Of a DNA stretch of 64,000 nt, positions 25,891 through 37,885 are shown in pieces. The notes under the pieces are model-generated. The model searched no databases. It was not told where the DNA came from and worked only from the letters and a program-made list of their open reading frames with translations. The position numbers were made by a program, and so were the translations under genes. Position 1 is the stretch's first letter. Every line of letters begins with the position of its first letter. This stretch comes from Cyanoderma ruficeps (taxonomy: Eukaryota > Chordata > Aves > Passeriformes > Timaliidae), in contig VZDJ01000041.1 in NCBI GenBank assembly GCA_008694505.1, positions 5,164,417 through 5,228,416 on the forward strand, in the 5' to 3' direction.

Positions 25891-27467
25891 ACAGGGAGAA
25901 ATTCTCTAAACCAGAGCCTGGTATGCCAAGAATTTTGTAAAAGGGTGCACACATCAAGGGCAAAATGAACACTGCACTGGACATTTAATCACACTAGGAA
26001 TGTCTCTGATCAGCATTAGCCAGGAAACACCTTATGCAGCAGGCTAGAACACGACACTTAAGTGAATAGCAGAGTTTTCACTCCAATTCTTCATTATATT
26101 AGTCTGAATAGAAAGGCAACACTTTCTCTCTAAATGACTTGATATTTATTCTTTACACTACAGTAGGGGGAAAAATGCAAAACAAAAGAAAAATGCTAAC
26201 AGACCCAAACAAGAGACATATAACCCTGTAATATTCCCCTGGAGTCCCTGTGCTTCCTTCAGTGGAAACACAGTTCGCTCCTACAGGCTCTCTTTATATA
26301 CATATTATAGCCCAATCCTTTGGATAATTAAAGTAAACTTGGAGCAAGTAATTCGACTGAGGCCAATGAGCATGCTTACAAGCATACAGTCACACAAACA
26401 AATGTTTGCAGGTTGACTGACAATAAAAATATATTAACTCAGACCTCTTAAATTAGGTATTTCAATTACATTTTAGCAAGGTACATGTTTCCACTAATTG
26501 GAATATGAACAGCATGCAAGATTACTATTGCCTTCTGGAGACTGAGGAGCTCCTTTCAGGACTTTCTCTTCTGGAAGGTATCAGATCAATGTAGTGCCAT
26601 GCCAGGAGCTGGACAACTTTGTCTTATCTCAACAGAAACATGGTAACAGCCTTTTATTAAACAATAGACATTGGTGCTAAATAGGTATTACTCATTTCTT
26701 CTACATTTTACCCCTTTGTCATACTGGAAGCTGAACAATTCCTAGCATAAGTAACAACTTTAAAGACTCAAGTGAATTCTATGTATCTATTCTCTGCATA
26801 GGAAAGGGATTGTTGCACTCGGTTGAACAACTTAAAGATCCATTTAACATTGCTATGTATGAAAACTAGGATGAATGAAACATAAACAATGATAAATGCA
26901 GACAAGACTCTCAGTTACAGGGTCAATTCTACTCCACTGAGGTGCAAGGCAGAGACACGGGTTTATCATCAATCCCCTTATCCCAGAACAAGTCTGAATT
27001 ATTTTGCTGAAATCTATGCACGATTTCTGAGGAAACTTAGAGACATTAAGAAGGGGATGCACAAAGGCCAGCACACCAACTCAGATGCTGCCTCAATTAG
27101 CCTAGGTGATACAAGGAGTAGAACTCAAGCCCTGTCTCTTTCTAGGACTTAGAAAAAGTTTTTTCAACTACTGGGAAGGATTAGGATTTTATTCTACTCA
27201 GACTTCAATATATGAGCTCTCTCTAGGAGCTATGCCTCCACAAAGTATTTACAAACACAGCTGAGGGGGCACTGCTTATATAAACCATAGGTGAGCTTAT
27301 TAGGAAAGTGTCTACGACATTAAGCCACAAGGAGGTATCCTACCTGTTACACTAAGGGGTGTTATCAACACGGCACTATTCCATGTGAAGAGCTGCATCT
27401 TGCTGCCAACAGCTGGCAGGGATGCAGCCCTGTCTGACAGGTGTGTGCTGCAAACACCCACAACATT

Positions 27468-27638
27468 CGGCGCCGTGGGTGAAATCGCCGGAGAAAGGCC
27501 TGGCCGTGCATCCCAACAGCAGTGGGGAGCGAGGCACCGCACTGCTTGACACGGCCGACAGCCAGCCCGGGACCTGCCCACAGCAGCCTTTGAAGTGTCC
27601 GGGGTGCCCGACAGCAAGAGCTGCAGTGCCTGGTGTCG
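27468..27638. other. Isolated CpG-dense patch inside the CRADD intron
   Basis: About 14 CpG dinucleotides in 171 bases, in an intron otherwise poor in CpG. The surrounding 27376-27660 is also GC-rich and open in several frames on both strands, as GC-rich DNA often is. I found no inverted ends or target duplication, and no protein family in any frame. It could be a small intragenic promoter or enhancer, an unrecognised GC-rich transposon piece, or an exon of an unknown transcript. Confidence 0.5.
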
Positions 27639-28758
27639 GACCCTGACACCTGGGCACCTGGCTGAAAGCACAACCAGCAGCCTGCTGGGGAATGATTTAA
27701 GGCTCCCATTTAGAATCTAGGTGCCACCAACAGGAATGCACTGAGAATCCTTCCATTTCTAATGCAAACAGCTGGATAGCATCTCTAGCAGTAACGTGAA
27801 GTTGCTTTTAAAACAAGCACTTTGCACATGTAATCAGGTCCGCCATGAGTACATTAACCAAGGGGATGATAAGAGTGTTTTGCCACCCTGACTGCATTAA
27901 TCGCTGGTCAAGAATATGAATATTAAACTAATCTTACGTGGGATGTAGCAGAACTGGATCACAGGGAAATAAATGACTTCTTAATTAAATGGAAGACGAG
28001 TATGGATAAAGAACATATCGCTTTCAAAAGCTGAGCAAAGCCATTGCCTACAGTGAATAAAATCATAGTCAAATAAATATTTTCTTCACATAGAAATACT
28101 AAAAAGTACTGTCTTTCCTTTTCATTACAGCTTTTCTTTCTCAGTGGTTACTTTGCTAAGGATTCCTACGCCCCTGCTAAAAGGCAGCACCACCTGCCTG
28201 TCTAGGAAGCCTACCTGCCACCAGAGCCAGCCAGAGATACCTGAGGCTGGCAAGGGGCTTAGCCAGTCCTTTATCCGTCAAAGTCCTTTTACTCATTCCT
28301 AGCACGTAAAATTGAAACAGGCTGTTCATTAAAAAACTTACAAATGAAAGTGAAGACTTTTCAAAGCATATGCCCAGGACTAAAATCTCCTTCTTTAAAG
28401 CCAAGGGGAGCTTACCCTTGAGCTCGACAGGAGAAGAGCTGAGTGAGATTGGGTTAACGATGAGTATTTTTGAAAATCTCTGGCAAAGTGACGAAACAGT
28501 AAGATTATGAAGGCTGACAGAAGAAGTGGTGCACTAATATTGATTTATTTATCTTGATCCAGTGCATTAATGCTTATTTCCTGCACATACAAACCCTATA
28601 GCATAAATCAAATTGGCTCATTCTCTAAATGTAAATTGGAAGGAACACCGAAGCTTCACTTCAGTTTGCAGCAGCGGATCATCAAAACATGTGTACAACT
28701 CCTTGCCATCAATATATGAGGTTTTCTCATTTGCAAGAATGAATTACTCATTTACAAG

Positions 28759-28833
28759 TTTTCTCAGTTACTCTAGAGCATGCATTAGTGTGTATCTGAG
28801 GGGTACAAGGGACATTAATTAGCATCAACAAAT
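28759..28833 (+). repeat. Diverged 75-bp repeat, copy 1
   Basis: Begins TTTTCTCAGTTACTCT and keeps about three quarters identity over 75 bases with the copy at 29748-29823. No similarity outside this block. Confidence 0.6.
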
Positions 28834-29747
28834 TTAAAAAAGCAAGAGCAGGGGGGAAAAAACCCACAAAACTCTGATAGTATACTGGAAAAATAGCCTA
28901 ACGGGAAAATAGCAACAACATTGGTTTTCTGTTTACACAACTGCCAAGTAGATAAAAGTTGGCTTTAAAAGTCTTGTATACAGAATAATAACTCTTCTAA
29001 GAAGATAAACTGCATCTCTTGGAGGTAAGGAGTGATACTTGGGTGCTCTAGTTCTCCTTCACATAAATAAATATATGACTGTAAACAGATCTTGAATGAA
29101 AACTTAGTTGCATATGACACTGCAGGGAGGGCTTCAAGATACACTAACCATGTGTAATTAACTTCATCCTAGAGGAACCTCCTGACCTTTGCCATACAAG
29201 TGGTATTTCCTAGTGAGAATTAAGTCACACCACTGCTGATATTTTCAGTTGACAGGCAAAAGGAGTGTAGAGTCTAAAATAGTAATAGCTTTCCAGATGT
29301 GGAAGTTATTTTCCTTTGAAGGTCAAATCATGCTGCCATGTCAGTGCAGGGAAGACAGCATAGCACCCATTCCTTCACCAGAGAGAACATTTTAGTCACC
29401 AGTGGCAAGGCCTTTTTCCTGCTCTGGTCAACAGGAGTCTGGCCTCTGACTTCACTGGAGTCAAGACTTTTACTGAGAGACACTACTTAGCATTTTTATT
29501 GACTTTGGGAGGTTATGCAGCCTTCACAACCCAGATAAGTTAAGGTGAATGTATTGTCTGCTTAGACAGGTTTTTAAATAGACTTAGTTTCTGAAAGATA
29601 ATAGATTTTCCCATGCAATAAAAATACTAAAATTAAACAAACATTTTCAGATGATGCTACAAGGCAACTGTGAAGGTGCTAAAAGAGGAGCTGGTCAGCT
29701 CTGAAGGAAATTCATAAAAATAAGCCTAGAGGATCCTAAGTAGAAGG

Positions 29748-29823
29748 TTTTCTCAGTTACTCTGGAACACATATTAGCATGCATCTATGGGCCATAAGAG
29801 GCAATAATTAGTATTGCCAGAAT
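29748..29823 (+). repeat. Diverged 75-bp repeat, copy 2
   Basis: Second copy, 989 bases downstream of copy 1 and in the same orientation. The first 16 bases are identical, and matching short blocks follow (GCAT, ATCT, TAATTAG). The source family is unknown to me. Confidence 0.6.
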
Positions 29824-30728
29824 GCCTATATTGATGACATAATGCAAAATAACAACTGCATTTTTTTTAATGCTTACAAGTGGCTTTATCAAGCTGCAGG
29901 ATCAAGACCTTACCAGAAAGCTTCCAGTCTGCTCCAGAAAACAATTAGCACTGTCTGCACAAAGCTTCTTCAGTGGCTGCAAACAAGACCAACTGTGGGA
30001 TGTTGGCAACAACTAACAAAAGATCTCAAGGATCATAGAGGATTACATCCATGTGTGTTTTTGGAAATATAAAACATGGGCACAATTTTATCATATTGTG
30101 ATGCAAGTTGAGGAGAAATAGTGACAGAGAATTAAGGTATTTTGTCTAATGGAAAACTACAGGTAGTGAACTCTGTAAGCCATTTGGAATGGACATACTC
30201 CAAGATGAGAAACAGTACTACAAACTCTGGGAAACAGAGATACTTAAATAACCAGAGGGGGAAAAAAAAGGCATTTCTTTGCATGCAGCAGCATCCCTCA
30301 TATGATGCTCATCTACATCTATATGGATGTATGACTATAGAATTCTGAGAAGAAAGGATTCCAAGATGGCAGGTTGCATTAATGGACAAAACCACCTCAT
30401 TCCCTGGCCAGAGAAGCCTACATCTGTATCAGCAATCAGTACAGAGCAATAGGAGAGTAGATACACACTGATACCGATTATGCTGAGGATCTGGTGTTCA
30501 GACTACACATAGCTGGAAGGTTTCACTTCTAACCGGTTCTAGTCTGGTCCTATGGACCCAGAGACCATTTTTCAGTTTAGATTCACCTGAACGAAATCTA
30601 ATTCAAACACTCCCATTCACTTAAAAAACACATTCCTAATCTGAAGTCACATACACAACCCTGTGTCAGCAGCAGTTGTATTTGGAATAAAAACCTATAT
30701 ATTGAGCTCAGAGAGTTTGACACCAAAG

Positions 30729-32420
30729 TTACAGAATTACAGAAGGAATTAGGTTGGGAGGGACTTTCAGAGGTCATCTAGTCCAACCTCAAAGTAAGGC
30801 CAGTTTCAAAGTCGCATCAGGTTGCTCAAGGTCTTGTACTGTTGAGTGTTAAGTGTCTCTGAGGACGCAGATTCCAAATCCTCTTTGGACAATCCTAGTG
30901 GTCTGCAAACTCTGGTGGTCAGTGCTTAACCATCATGTGAATTTCAAAAATTTGATTCAATCACGCTTTCCCTCATTACAACTTGTGGCTGCCACTTCTT
31001 TTCCTTTCAAAACACACCCACAGGCAGGGTCTGCCTCCATGTTTTCTGAGTCCACTTGGTCTTCTATCCTTAAAGAACAAGCTCAGTTGTTTCAGCCTTG
31101 CCCTGTAGCTTACATTGAACTAACCATTTTAGTGGTGCTCCACATTACTCTAGTTTATCAATCTTTACATTGTACTGGTGGCATAAAGCTAGACAGAGTA
31201 TTTTAAATACAATCTTCTAATACCAAGTATAGGGGAATAATCACTTCCCTCAGCCTGCTTGCTAGCTTTGCTCTTGCTGACAGTCTTGGGTGTGGTTAGT
31301 CTTCATCATCATACTTGTCTATCAAGACAACCACCTTTTTTTATCCAGATTTGCAACTGGCCAGTCAGTGCCCATCTTGTGTTATTTTGCGTGAACTTTG
31401 TATCCCAGGTGCAGGACTTTATACCTCCTTCTCCCGAACACGATGAGGTTCTTGCTGGCCCATTCATCCAGCTTGTTAGGGTTGCTCTGAGAGGCAGTCC
31501 CACTCTCCTGTGAGAGATTATTATCCCCAAGGTCTGAAGTCATCCTGTTTTCCAGATTCAGACACCATTCAGAAGGTCACAGAACACTAAGTGACAAGTG
31601 AGCAAAGTTAATTCACCTACAAACTTCCTGAAAATACAGTCACTCACACCACCCAGATCTCTGACAAAGAACTAGCCCCACTGTCACCCCTGAGAAACTA
31701 ATTCCTGATTAGCCATCAGTTAGATGGCCATTGAAGCTGCAACCACAACCCTCTTAGACTTGCGGTCTGACCTCTCTTTCAACCACTGTGCAGGTCATCC
31801 ATGCAGTCCACACCTTCCCAGCTAGCCACAAGAATACTATGAGACTGTACTGAAAGCCATGCTGAAATCAATTAAATGAAATCTGCTGTTGTCATTCACA
31901 GAGGCAGCTGTTTTATTATAGAAGGCAAGAATAAAGTTGGTTAAGCTTGGTTTACCTGTGGTATGCCCAAGGTGCCTGTTCCCTGTTACTTTACTGCATT
32001 TTGTGCATTTGGCTTACCCCAGCATACCAAACATTACTGAAAACAGCCTCTCAAAGACATAGTCTGTCTCCCTCAGCTCTCTCAGATACATCCCATCCAG
32101 CTCCATGGATTTGTAATGAACACTGCTTGGACTCCATCCCTTCATATGGGATCATCAAGCTCTACAGTCATCCTTAATCTGCTGAAGTACTATTATAACC
32201 GTATGAGAGAGTAGCAAAGTCTGAGGATTGGCCAGGTCTTGGCAGCCTCTGTGATCCAGTCGTTGGGGAAGTGCAAGCAAACTTTGGAAGGCATCAAGTC
32301 CAGTCAGTGTATGGATGTCTCCACTTCCTACACCTGTGAGTCTTCAATACCAGTTACCCATTGCTTCCTCTTAGTGGCACTGGTTAAGAGTAATTGATTA
32401 GGCACAGCTGGTCTAAACAC
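30729..32420 (-). mobile_element. Old CR1 LINE, reverse orientation, about 1.7 kb
   Basis: The 3' end is at the left: ACAGAATTACAGAA followed by a block matching the CR1 end (ggttgggagggact, gaggtcatctagtccaacc). Further right are diverged reverse-transcriptase segments: caggtgcaggactttatac near 31407, cttgctggcccattcatcc near 31451, ttggttaagcttggttta near 31937, and ctccatggatttgt near 32101. The frame is full of stops and gaps; it is the most diverged CR1 in the window. It is in the same strand sense as CRADD. The right boundary is uncertain by 100-200 bases. Confidence 0.8.
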
Positions 32421-35400
32421 CTCTCTTGCCAGAACTCACTCCTCCTTTCTTGTTTGCAGGTCTATATGTTTTATTAAATCTATATTATTATTAGCCTCGC
32501 ATATTTGTGTTACTGGGTACAACACCAAGTACGGATATATCTTTCCATTAACTTACCTGAAAGAAACTGCTTGAGCATGGAAACACTACTTCCTAACACT
32601 GATGCCTGAGATTCAGGCTTCTCAAAGTGAAAACTTTGAGTGAAAACTTACATCAAAGATGTAAGCAGCATAAAGCCAGCTACTTATGAACAGAGCAAAA
32701 AAATAAAGCAATCAAACACTCCTTAAATTGAAAGAAAAAGAAGAAAAAAAATCTATACATACATTAAACTAAAATACATACACGGAATGCTCCATAGCAC
32801 CAGAGAAGTCAATTACCTGCCCACGTTGTGATGCACATGGCTAATATTGAGTGTGTGCACAAACCTTTAATGCCAGACTTCACAGATCTCGCTGCGGTCA
32901 GGAACACAGCCAAAGCCATAAATGTAACACCCGATTTTCAGGGGAGATGGGAATGTGGAAAAGAGTTTGGGAAATTCTCCTATGAGGATGCCTTTGAATT
33001 GCTCCAGATAACCAGAGAACATTTCCTGTAGCCTTAGGATGTGGCACAAGGGCATTTCCTCATCTCCAGTTCAACCAAGTGAGGCCAAGGCTGCCAAGCC
33101 CAACCCCTTCCTTCAGACATACATGGGAGGAAACTCCCCCTTCGGCCCCTGGACTATACAAGAGAGGAGGGAAAAAGAAAGAAAAAAGCTACCATCTTCT
33201 GTCCACCATTTTAGAGAGAGAAAAGGGATTCCTCAGCTGCTTTTCCTACTTGACATCTGAATGGAAAAGGCAAGAGATCAAGCTGTTTCCTCACTGCATT
33301 AGATGGGAGAGGAAGCAGGATAGAAAGAGGGCCAGAAGCAGCCAACAAAAGGTAAGAAGAGATACTAAAATTCCCCATGTACTAATGCTTTTGAATTCAA
33401 ATCCAAATTCTTAGAAATCCACAACCCAGCTGAGAAAAAAGGACTTTGGGAAAGCTCAGAGGGGATGGAAGGATGTCTGGCTTTCTCAGAATAAGTACAT
33501 GTTTTGCATTTGTATGCTTCATCCAAAGTGTTACACAACATGAAGCTTTATATAGCTATACGACAACATACACATCTCACACATCCAGGGAAAAACCTCA
33601 ACCACACTAAAATTTGTTCAAATGAACACCCAAGTCTAGCAGGACACTAATGTTGACTAAGTACCACAACAAAATTATTCATTAGAAAATATTCCCTGCC
33701 TAGTTGTGAGAGTACAGCTTTCCCATGGCAATTCTGATGCCCTAAATTCACTAACATTTGCCAAATAGCAGCAGCTCTTCCAGGATTCCTTTGGAAAAAG
33801 CCATATCTCACTTTTTTGTTCTCAGCATGCTGCAATTTCCTGTGGAATGAAGAAATCATCTATATTACAAAGAGGCGCCGTACTAACACTTTTAGAAGTA
33901 AATTATTCTACAGCACATGTTTTATGGAGAGAAATATAATACTTGGGCTGAGAAATTCCCAAGTGGAGAGAGATTAGGAAAACAATCTGATAAACAAACA
34001 CCATCAAAAGTTGTATTTTTTTTATTCAGTGCAAAAAATATTGGGTAATTGTTGCTGTTTGCTGTTCCTAGAAAGAAGGGAATTCTGTTGCCAACAGCTG
34101 TAGTTTTTCATAGGAATTATAAGACTATATTGAAGATTTATGTTCCTGACAAAGGCATAAAGTTATCCAAACTAGGGCAGAAAAACCAGAACAGTCTTTT
34201 CTCAATGAAACAGACACACATTACTTTTGTTAACTCTTACTATGGCAGAAGTTTTGATCTTCAAAACCAGAAACTCATGGTGTGGTCGATGTTTATAATG
34301 ATTAAGTCTTGCAATGCCACTCTGCACAGGGTGACCTGGCTTTTCACAGGTTGTTACACAAGCCAGAAAGATACCCTACTATCTTTAAACCAATTAAAGT
34401 CATAAATACTTACCTTTAAACTTCCTTCTTGAGATTTTTGGGGGTTTACAACCATGCTTTCCCTAGCTTACGAAAAGGTTTTCTCAAAGCTGTGGCCATC
34501 TGACAGATCCATAGGAGAGAGGAGAAAGGGGAGCCTAGGCAAAAGGCTGTCCTTGCATATAGTAAACAAGCAGGAGAATGAAACCTTGGGTCTCTTTGCT
34601 TCAGTTACACAGATGCAAGTGGCCCTGCCTGCCTGCACATCACCCTCCTGATTCTCTTGGAAAAACTGTTCCTTATGCACTGCAGGAATAAGGTCTTCCA
34701 TGTTCAATGGAACTACATCAGATAACAGTATATAGAACTATTATTTTTAAGTCAAGTAACATGTAGCAATAAAACTCAGGATATCAGAGGTTTTAAAATT
34801 CATTTATTTGCAAGCAGCCAAACAGCACAGTCTGAGCTGAATCCTGGGCCAATTTACAGTTCCACCCTATGCTGTTCCATGAACATTACGCTGAGTTACA
34901 GAAATTGGAAATCAATAAATCCATTGCCTTGAAAGAACTTGCTCAAAGACCCACAATGAGTCAGTGGCAGCATCTCGCCTTGGAAGCAAATTTGGCTTCC
35001 ATTTTACAGTTGCTTGGTCCACCAGATCATATTTATACAACACCAACAAAAATATTTTTATTTCTGACTTTCTGAAATCGCTGTTTGTTGATTTGTTGGT
35101 TTAGGCTTGTTTTTTACTGGAAAAAGAAAATAGACCAAAGATTTCTAAATAATTAGAGTTGTGATTTTTTTAACCAACTGTACTTCTCAGCTGAAGGAAG
35201 AACACCTGATCTCTTTGAACAAAATACAGAATAATTCAAAGGCCTACAAAAAATCACTGTGTACATGCCAGTTTTCAGGTTCAGATAGACATAATCTAAT
35301 AGTCTGTTTAATTACTGACTTTAAAAATCCTACATGTAATCACTGAGAAGCAAGATAAAATAAAAGCTTCTATCAAGGATCAATTTGCTACCACTCCTTA

Positions 35401-37579
35401 GTCCTGCAAAAGGGTCTGTAAAAACTGAGGATATTTTCCTTAATGGAATTTTAATTGAGCATAAGCAAGTGAACAGAAAGCATTCCATTTCCACAGTATT
35501 TATGAAAAGATAAAAAGTCTTAGGGTCTAAAAGAAGGACAGTATATATGGCAAGCTTTTTTCACCACAAATGGCTTCTTTAAAACAAATTACCATTGACA
35601 AATAATCAGTCATAAGAATAGTTTCCAATAAGTCAGAAGTTAACTTATCTAGCGTGGCACTAGAGAACACATTTAATTTTAAATGTGCTTATAGTTTTAT
35701 TAGAGCCAATGGCTTTTTCCATGCTTAAGGCTAAGCATATGTTCATGTACTCCCCCAAGACAAAAGCTTCCAAGTCTGTTGTTAGAATGCAAAGCAAAGC
35801 TTTTTATCCCAAACCACAATTTCTTGCATGTAATCAGGGTTGATGCTGCCACCATAGTTTCCAATTCATTCCAGGACACACTCAGCATTTATGAGGGCAC
35901 AGATGGTGCTCTCTTTGGTTTCTAAAGAACATGCCTAAATATTGAAACAAACTTGGCTTTCCGTCTCCTGTCCTGTTCTTACTCTCTGTATTGCCATCAT
36001 AAAAATAACAGTAACCTTTGATCTAACCTGGAAGCCTTTTCTAATTTACACACAAAATTCGGCACTAGGATTATCAAGTGCAGTCAGCCCACTCAAAACC
36101 AGATACGCAGAAATCCAGCACATTAGTCACAAGCGATCAAGAGCAGGAACAAGCAATCCACAAAACAATTGGTAACAATTTTTTCAGTAACAAACCACAT
36201 GATCCCGACTGTATTTAATGGCTGCGTGTGTCTGGAACTGTAAGGTTATGCACCAGCTTAAGCAGCAATTATCAAACAGAGAGGCTGATTTGTGAGGCAA
36301 ATAAAGAGCACTAGCATGACAGTATTTAAGTGAGCAAGGCCTTTTCCAACACACTCAATGCCATGGTTTGCATTATGCTGAGAACATGTAGGTAGCATAG
36401 GACATTTATTCCCAATTTTTGAAGATTATTTACTTGTTTCCAAGCACACACACAGCAATGTACACAGAGACCAACAGAAAGACCAACTGTCACAACATTC
36501 CATAAAAAATGTCCTAAGGTAAGATAATCTCAGATTTGTCCAGCAGATCTTGACAAAATGTTCTTGAACATGCAGCTAACTGAGATGCAGGTGTACACGA
36601 TGGTCAACAGGTCTTAGACACCCATCTTCACAGGCTTTCAGTCTCACGCAAAGCACACTGACACTGAAAAAATCACGTCATGTGCATCAAAATACGTATG
36701 ACCAAACTCAAATGGGGGTACAGCAAGAGGGAAGGGCTTGGAGAAAGATTAATCAGACTGCTTGGAAAAGATGTTCCCAAGTGAGGACTATTTCACTATC
36801 TTGCTGGTAACATGAGGTTAGCAGCCAGTGCATGCTGCCAGAATCTGGGACAAGAAATGTGCATTTAAAGCATTCGTCTTGACTTCAAAACAGCTCAGCA
36901 ATTGCATGCATAGACTGGTAAAGAAAACACATCCGAACAAACATCAAGTCTAGAAAACTAGTTTTAGAAGTACATTCAAATGCCAAAAAGCCAGAGATTA
37001 TACTGAATAATCAGTTAGCTCCTACATTTGTTTTAAAAATAAGCACCAGCTAGTAATTTTGCAAGTAATGATCCTAGATATTTGCACTCCACTAAATATA
37101 ATAAACTAGATAAATCTAAATTAGCATATAGTACAAAATCAAAATTGCATTAAAATAATAATAAAAGTAAACAAAAACTCTGCAAACATAAATGATTCAG
37201 GAACAAACCACGGTAAAACATACATAAAACAATATTAGATATGAATGGCAAAGACACTGTTCTGCAGCTAGTCAAAACTGCTTTTTATAATCCATTCCCT
37301 TTGAGGCAATGGATTATGTGTCCTCCTATACCACAGCCTCTCCCAAGGTAGCCCCTCCTGCTGTCTCCTTGTCTTCTGAAACTCAGCCCTGCTCTTGTCC
37401 CAAACTTTGCAATATTTCCTGGTGCTTGAGTGGCTTCCAGGAAATTCAGGCTGTTCCCTTTTCTTGGTATCATGGGTTTATACGACGCATAACTTGAAGT
37501 TACTGGTGTATTTAATACTTCTAAAATTATGGCTTGAGAACAAGCTTCAAAATAGCAGCAACAGCAACCCTGGCCTTAC
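32421..37579 (-). other. CRADD: CRADD intron next to the CARD exon; no gene seen
   Basis: AT-rich intronic DNA leading up to the donor of the CARD exon. It has no recognisable exon or transposon. Frames such as the two overlapping ones at 33.0-33.4 kb (Lys/Arg/Glu-rich) arise from a purine-rich stretch. Confidence 0.55.
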
Positions 37580-37877
37580 CTGAAGGTTCTTGTATTGTCA
37601 TTTCCTTACGCTTCAGCATCAGCTTGTCCTTAACCCATGGGAACTCCTGTAAGGAATCCAAGAATGCATCAAAAGCCCTGGGTCCTCTGGTGGGGAGAAT
37701 ATCAAGGAGCATCATGGTTTTCCTCTGACTAGTGGTTTGGGCTTTTATTTCTTGAACATGACTGTCTGTGAGAATCCCTTCTTGGTAGAGATACTGAATA
37801 ACGAGTCCATCCACCAACACTTCTGTACAGAGCTCCAGGCGCAGGGAGCGTAAAAGCTGCTTGTCTCTGGCATCCAT
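37580..37877 (-). CDS. CRADD: CRADD (RAIDD), first coding exon: CARD
   Basis: CRADD/RAIDD is a cytoplasmic adaptor with an N-terminal CARD that binds caspase-2 and a C-terminal death domain that binds PIDD1 in the PIDDosome. This exon encodes residues 1-99 plus the first base of codon 100. It starts [15 protein letters not shown] and contains the hallmark segments QYLYQEGIL (residues 29-37), KAQTT...RKTM (45-55), [14 protein letters not shown] (57-70) and [10 protein letters not shown] (73-82), all close to the human protein over the full CARD. The reading frame ends at a strong donor (CAG|GTAAGG, GT at 37579-37578), phase 1. The chosen ATG (37877-37875) is the one that aligns with the mammalian start; the frame continues upstream only into the intron. 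The death-domain exon (about residues 100-199) is not in the window, so the gene is partial here. Confidence 0.96.
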
Positions 37878-37885
37878 CTGGCAAC
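37878..37885 (-). other. CRADD: CRADD exon 2 acceptor and 8-nt 5' UTR
   Basis: On the - strand a pyrimidine-rich run ends in CACACTCTAG| at 37886, followed by eight bases and the ATG. This places the start codon almost at the exon edge, so the rest of the 5' UTR must come from an upstream non-coding exon, as in mammalian CRADD. Confidence 0.85.

Larger units (their letters stand above)
18627..27467. other. CRADD intron; no gene seen
   Basis: AT-rich intronic DNA. Apart from the small simple repeats listed separately I recognise no exon, RNA gene or transposon. Open frames here are 60-104 codons without family resemblance. Confidence 0.5.
27639..30728. other. CRADD intron; no gene seen
   Basis: Intronic DNA with the diverged 75-bp repeat pair listed separately. 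The part at about 27.8-28.1 kb retains CpGs and homeodomain-like ATTA sites and has the look of a conserved non-coding element, but that can only be judged by alignment. Confidence 0.4.

Noticed and set aside
31947..32177. 76-codon + strand frame
   Set aside because: It lies antisense inside the old CR1 at 30.7-32.4 kb.
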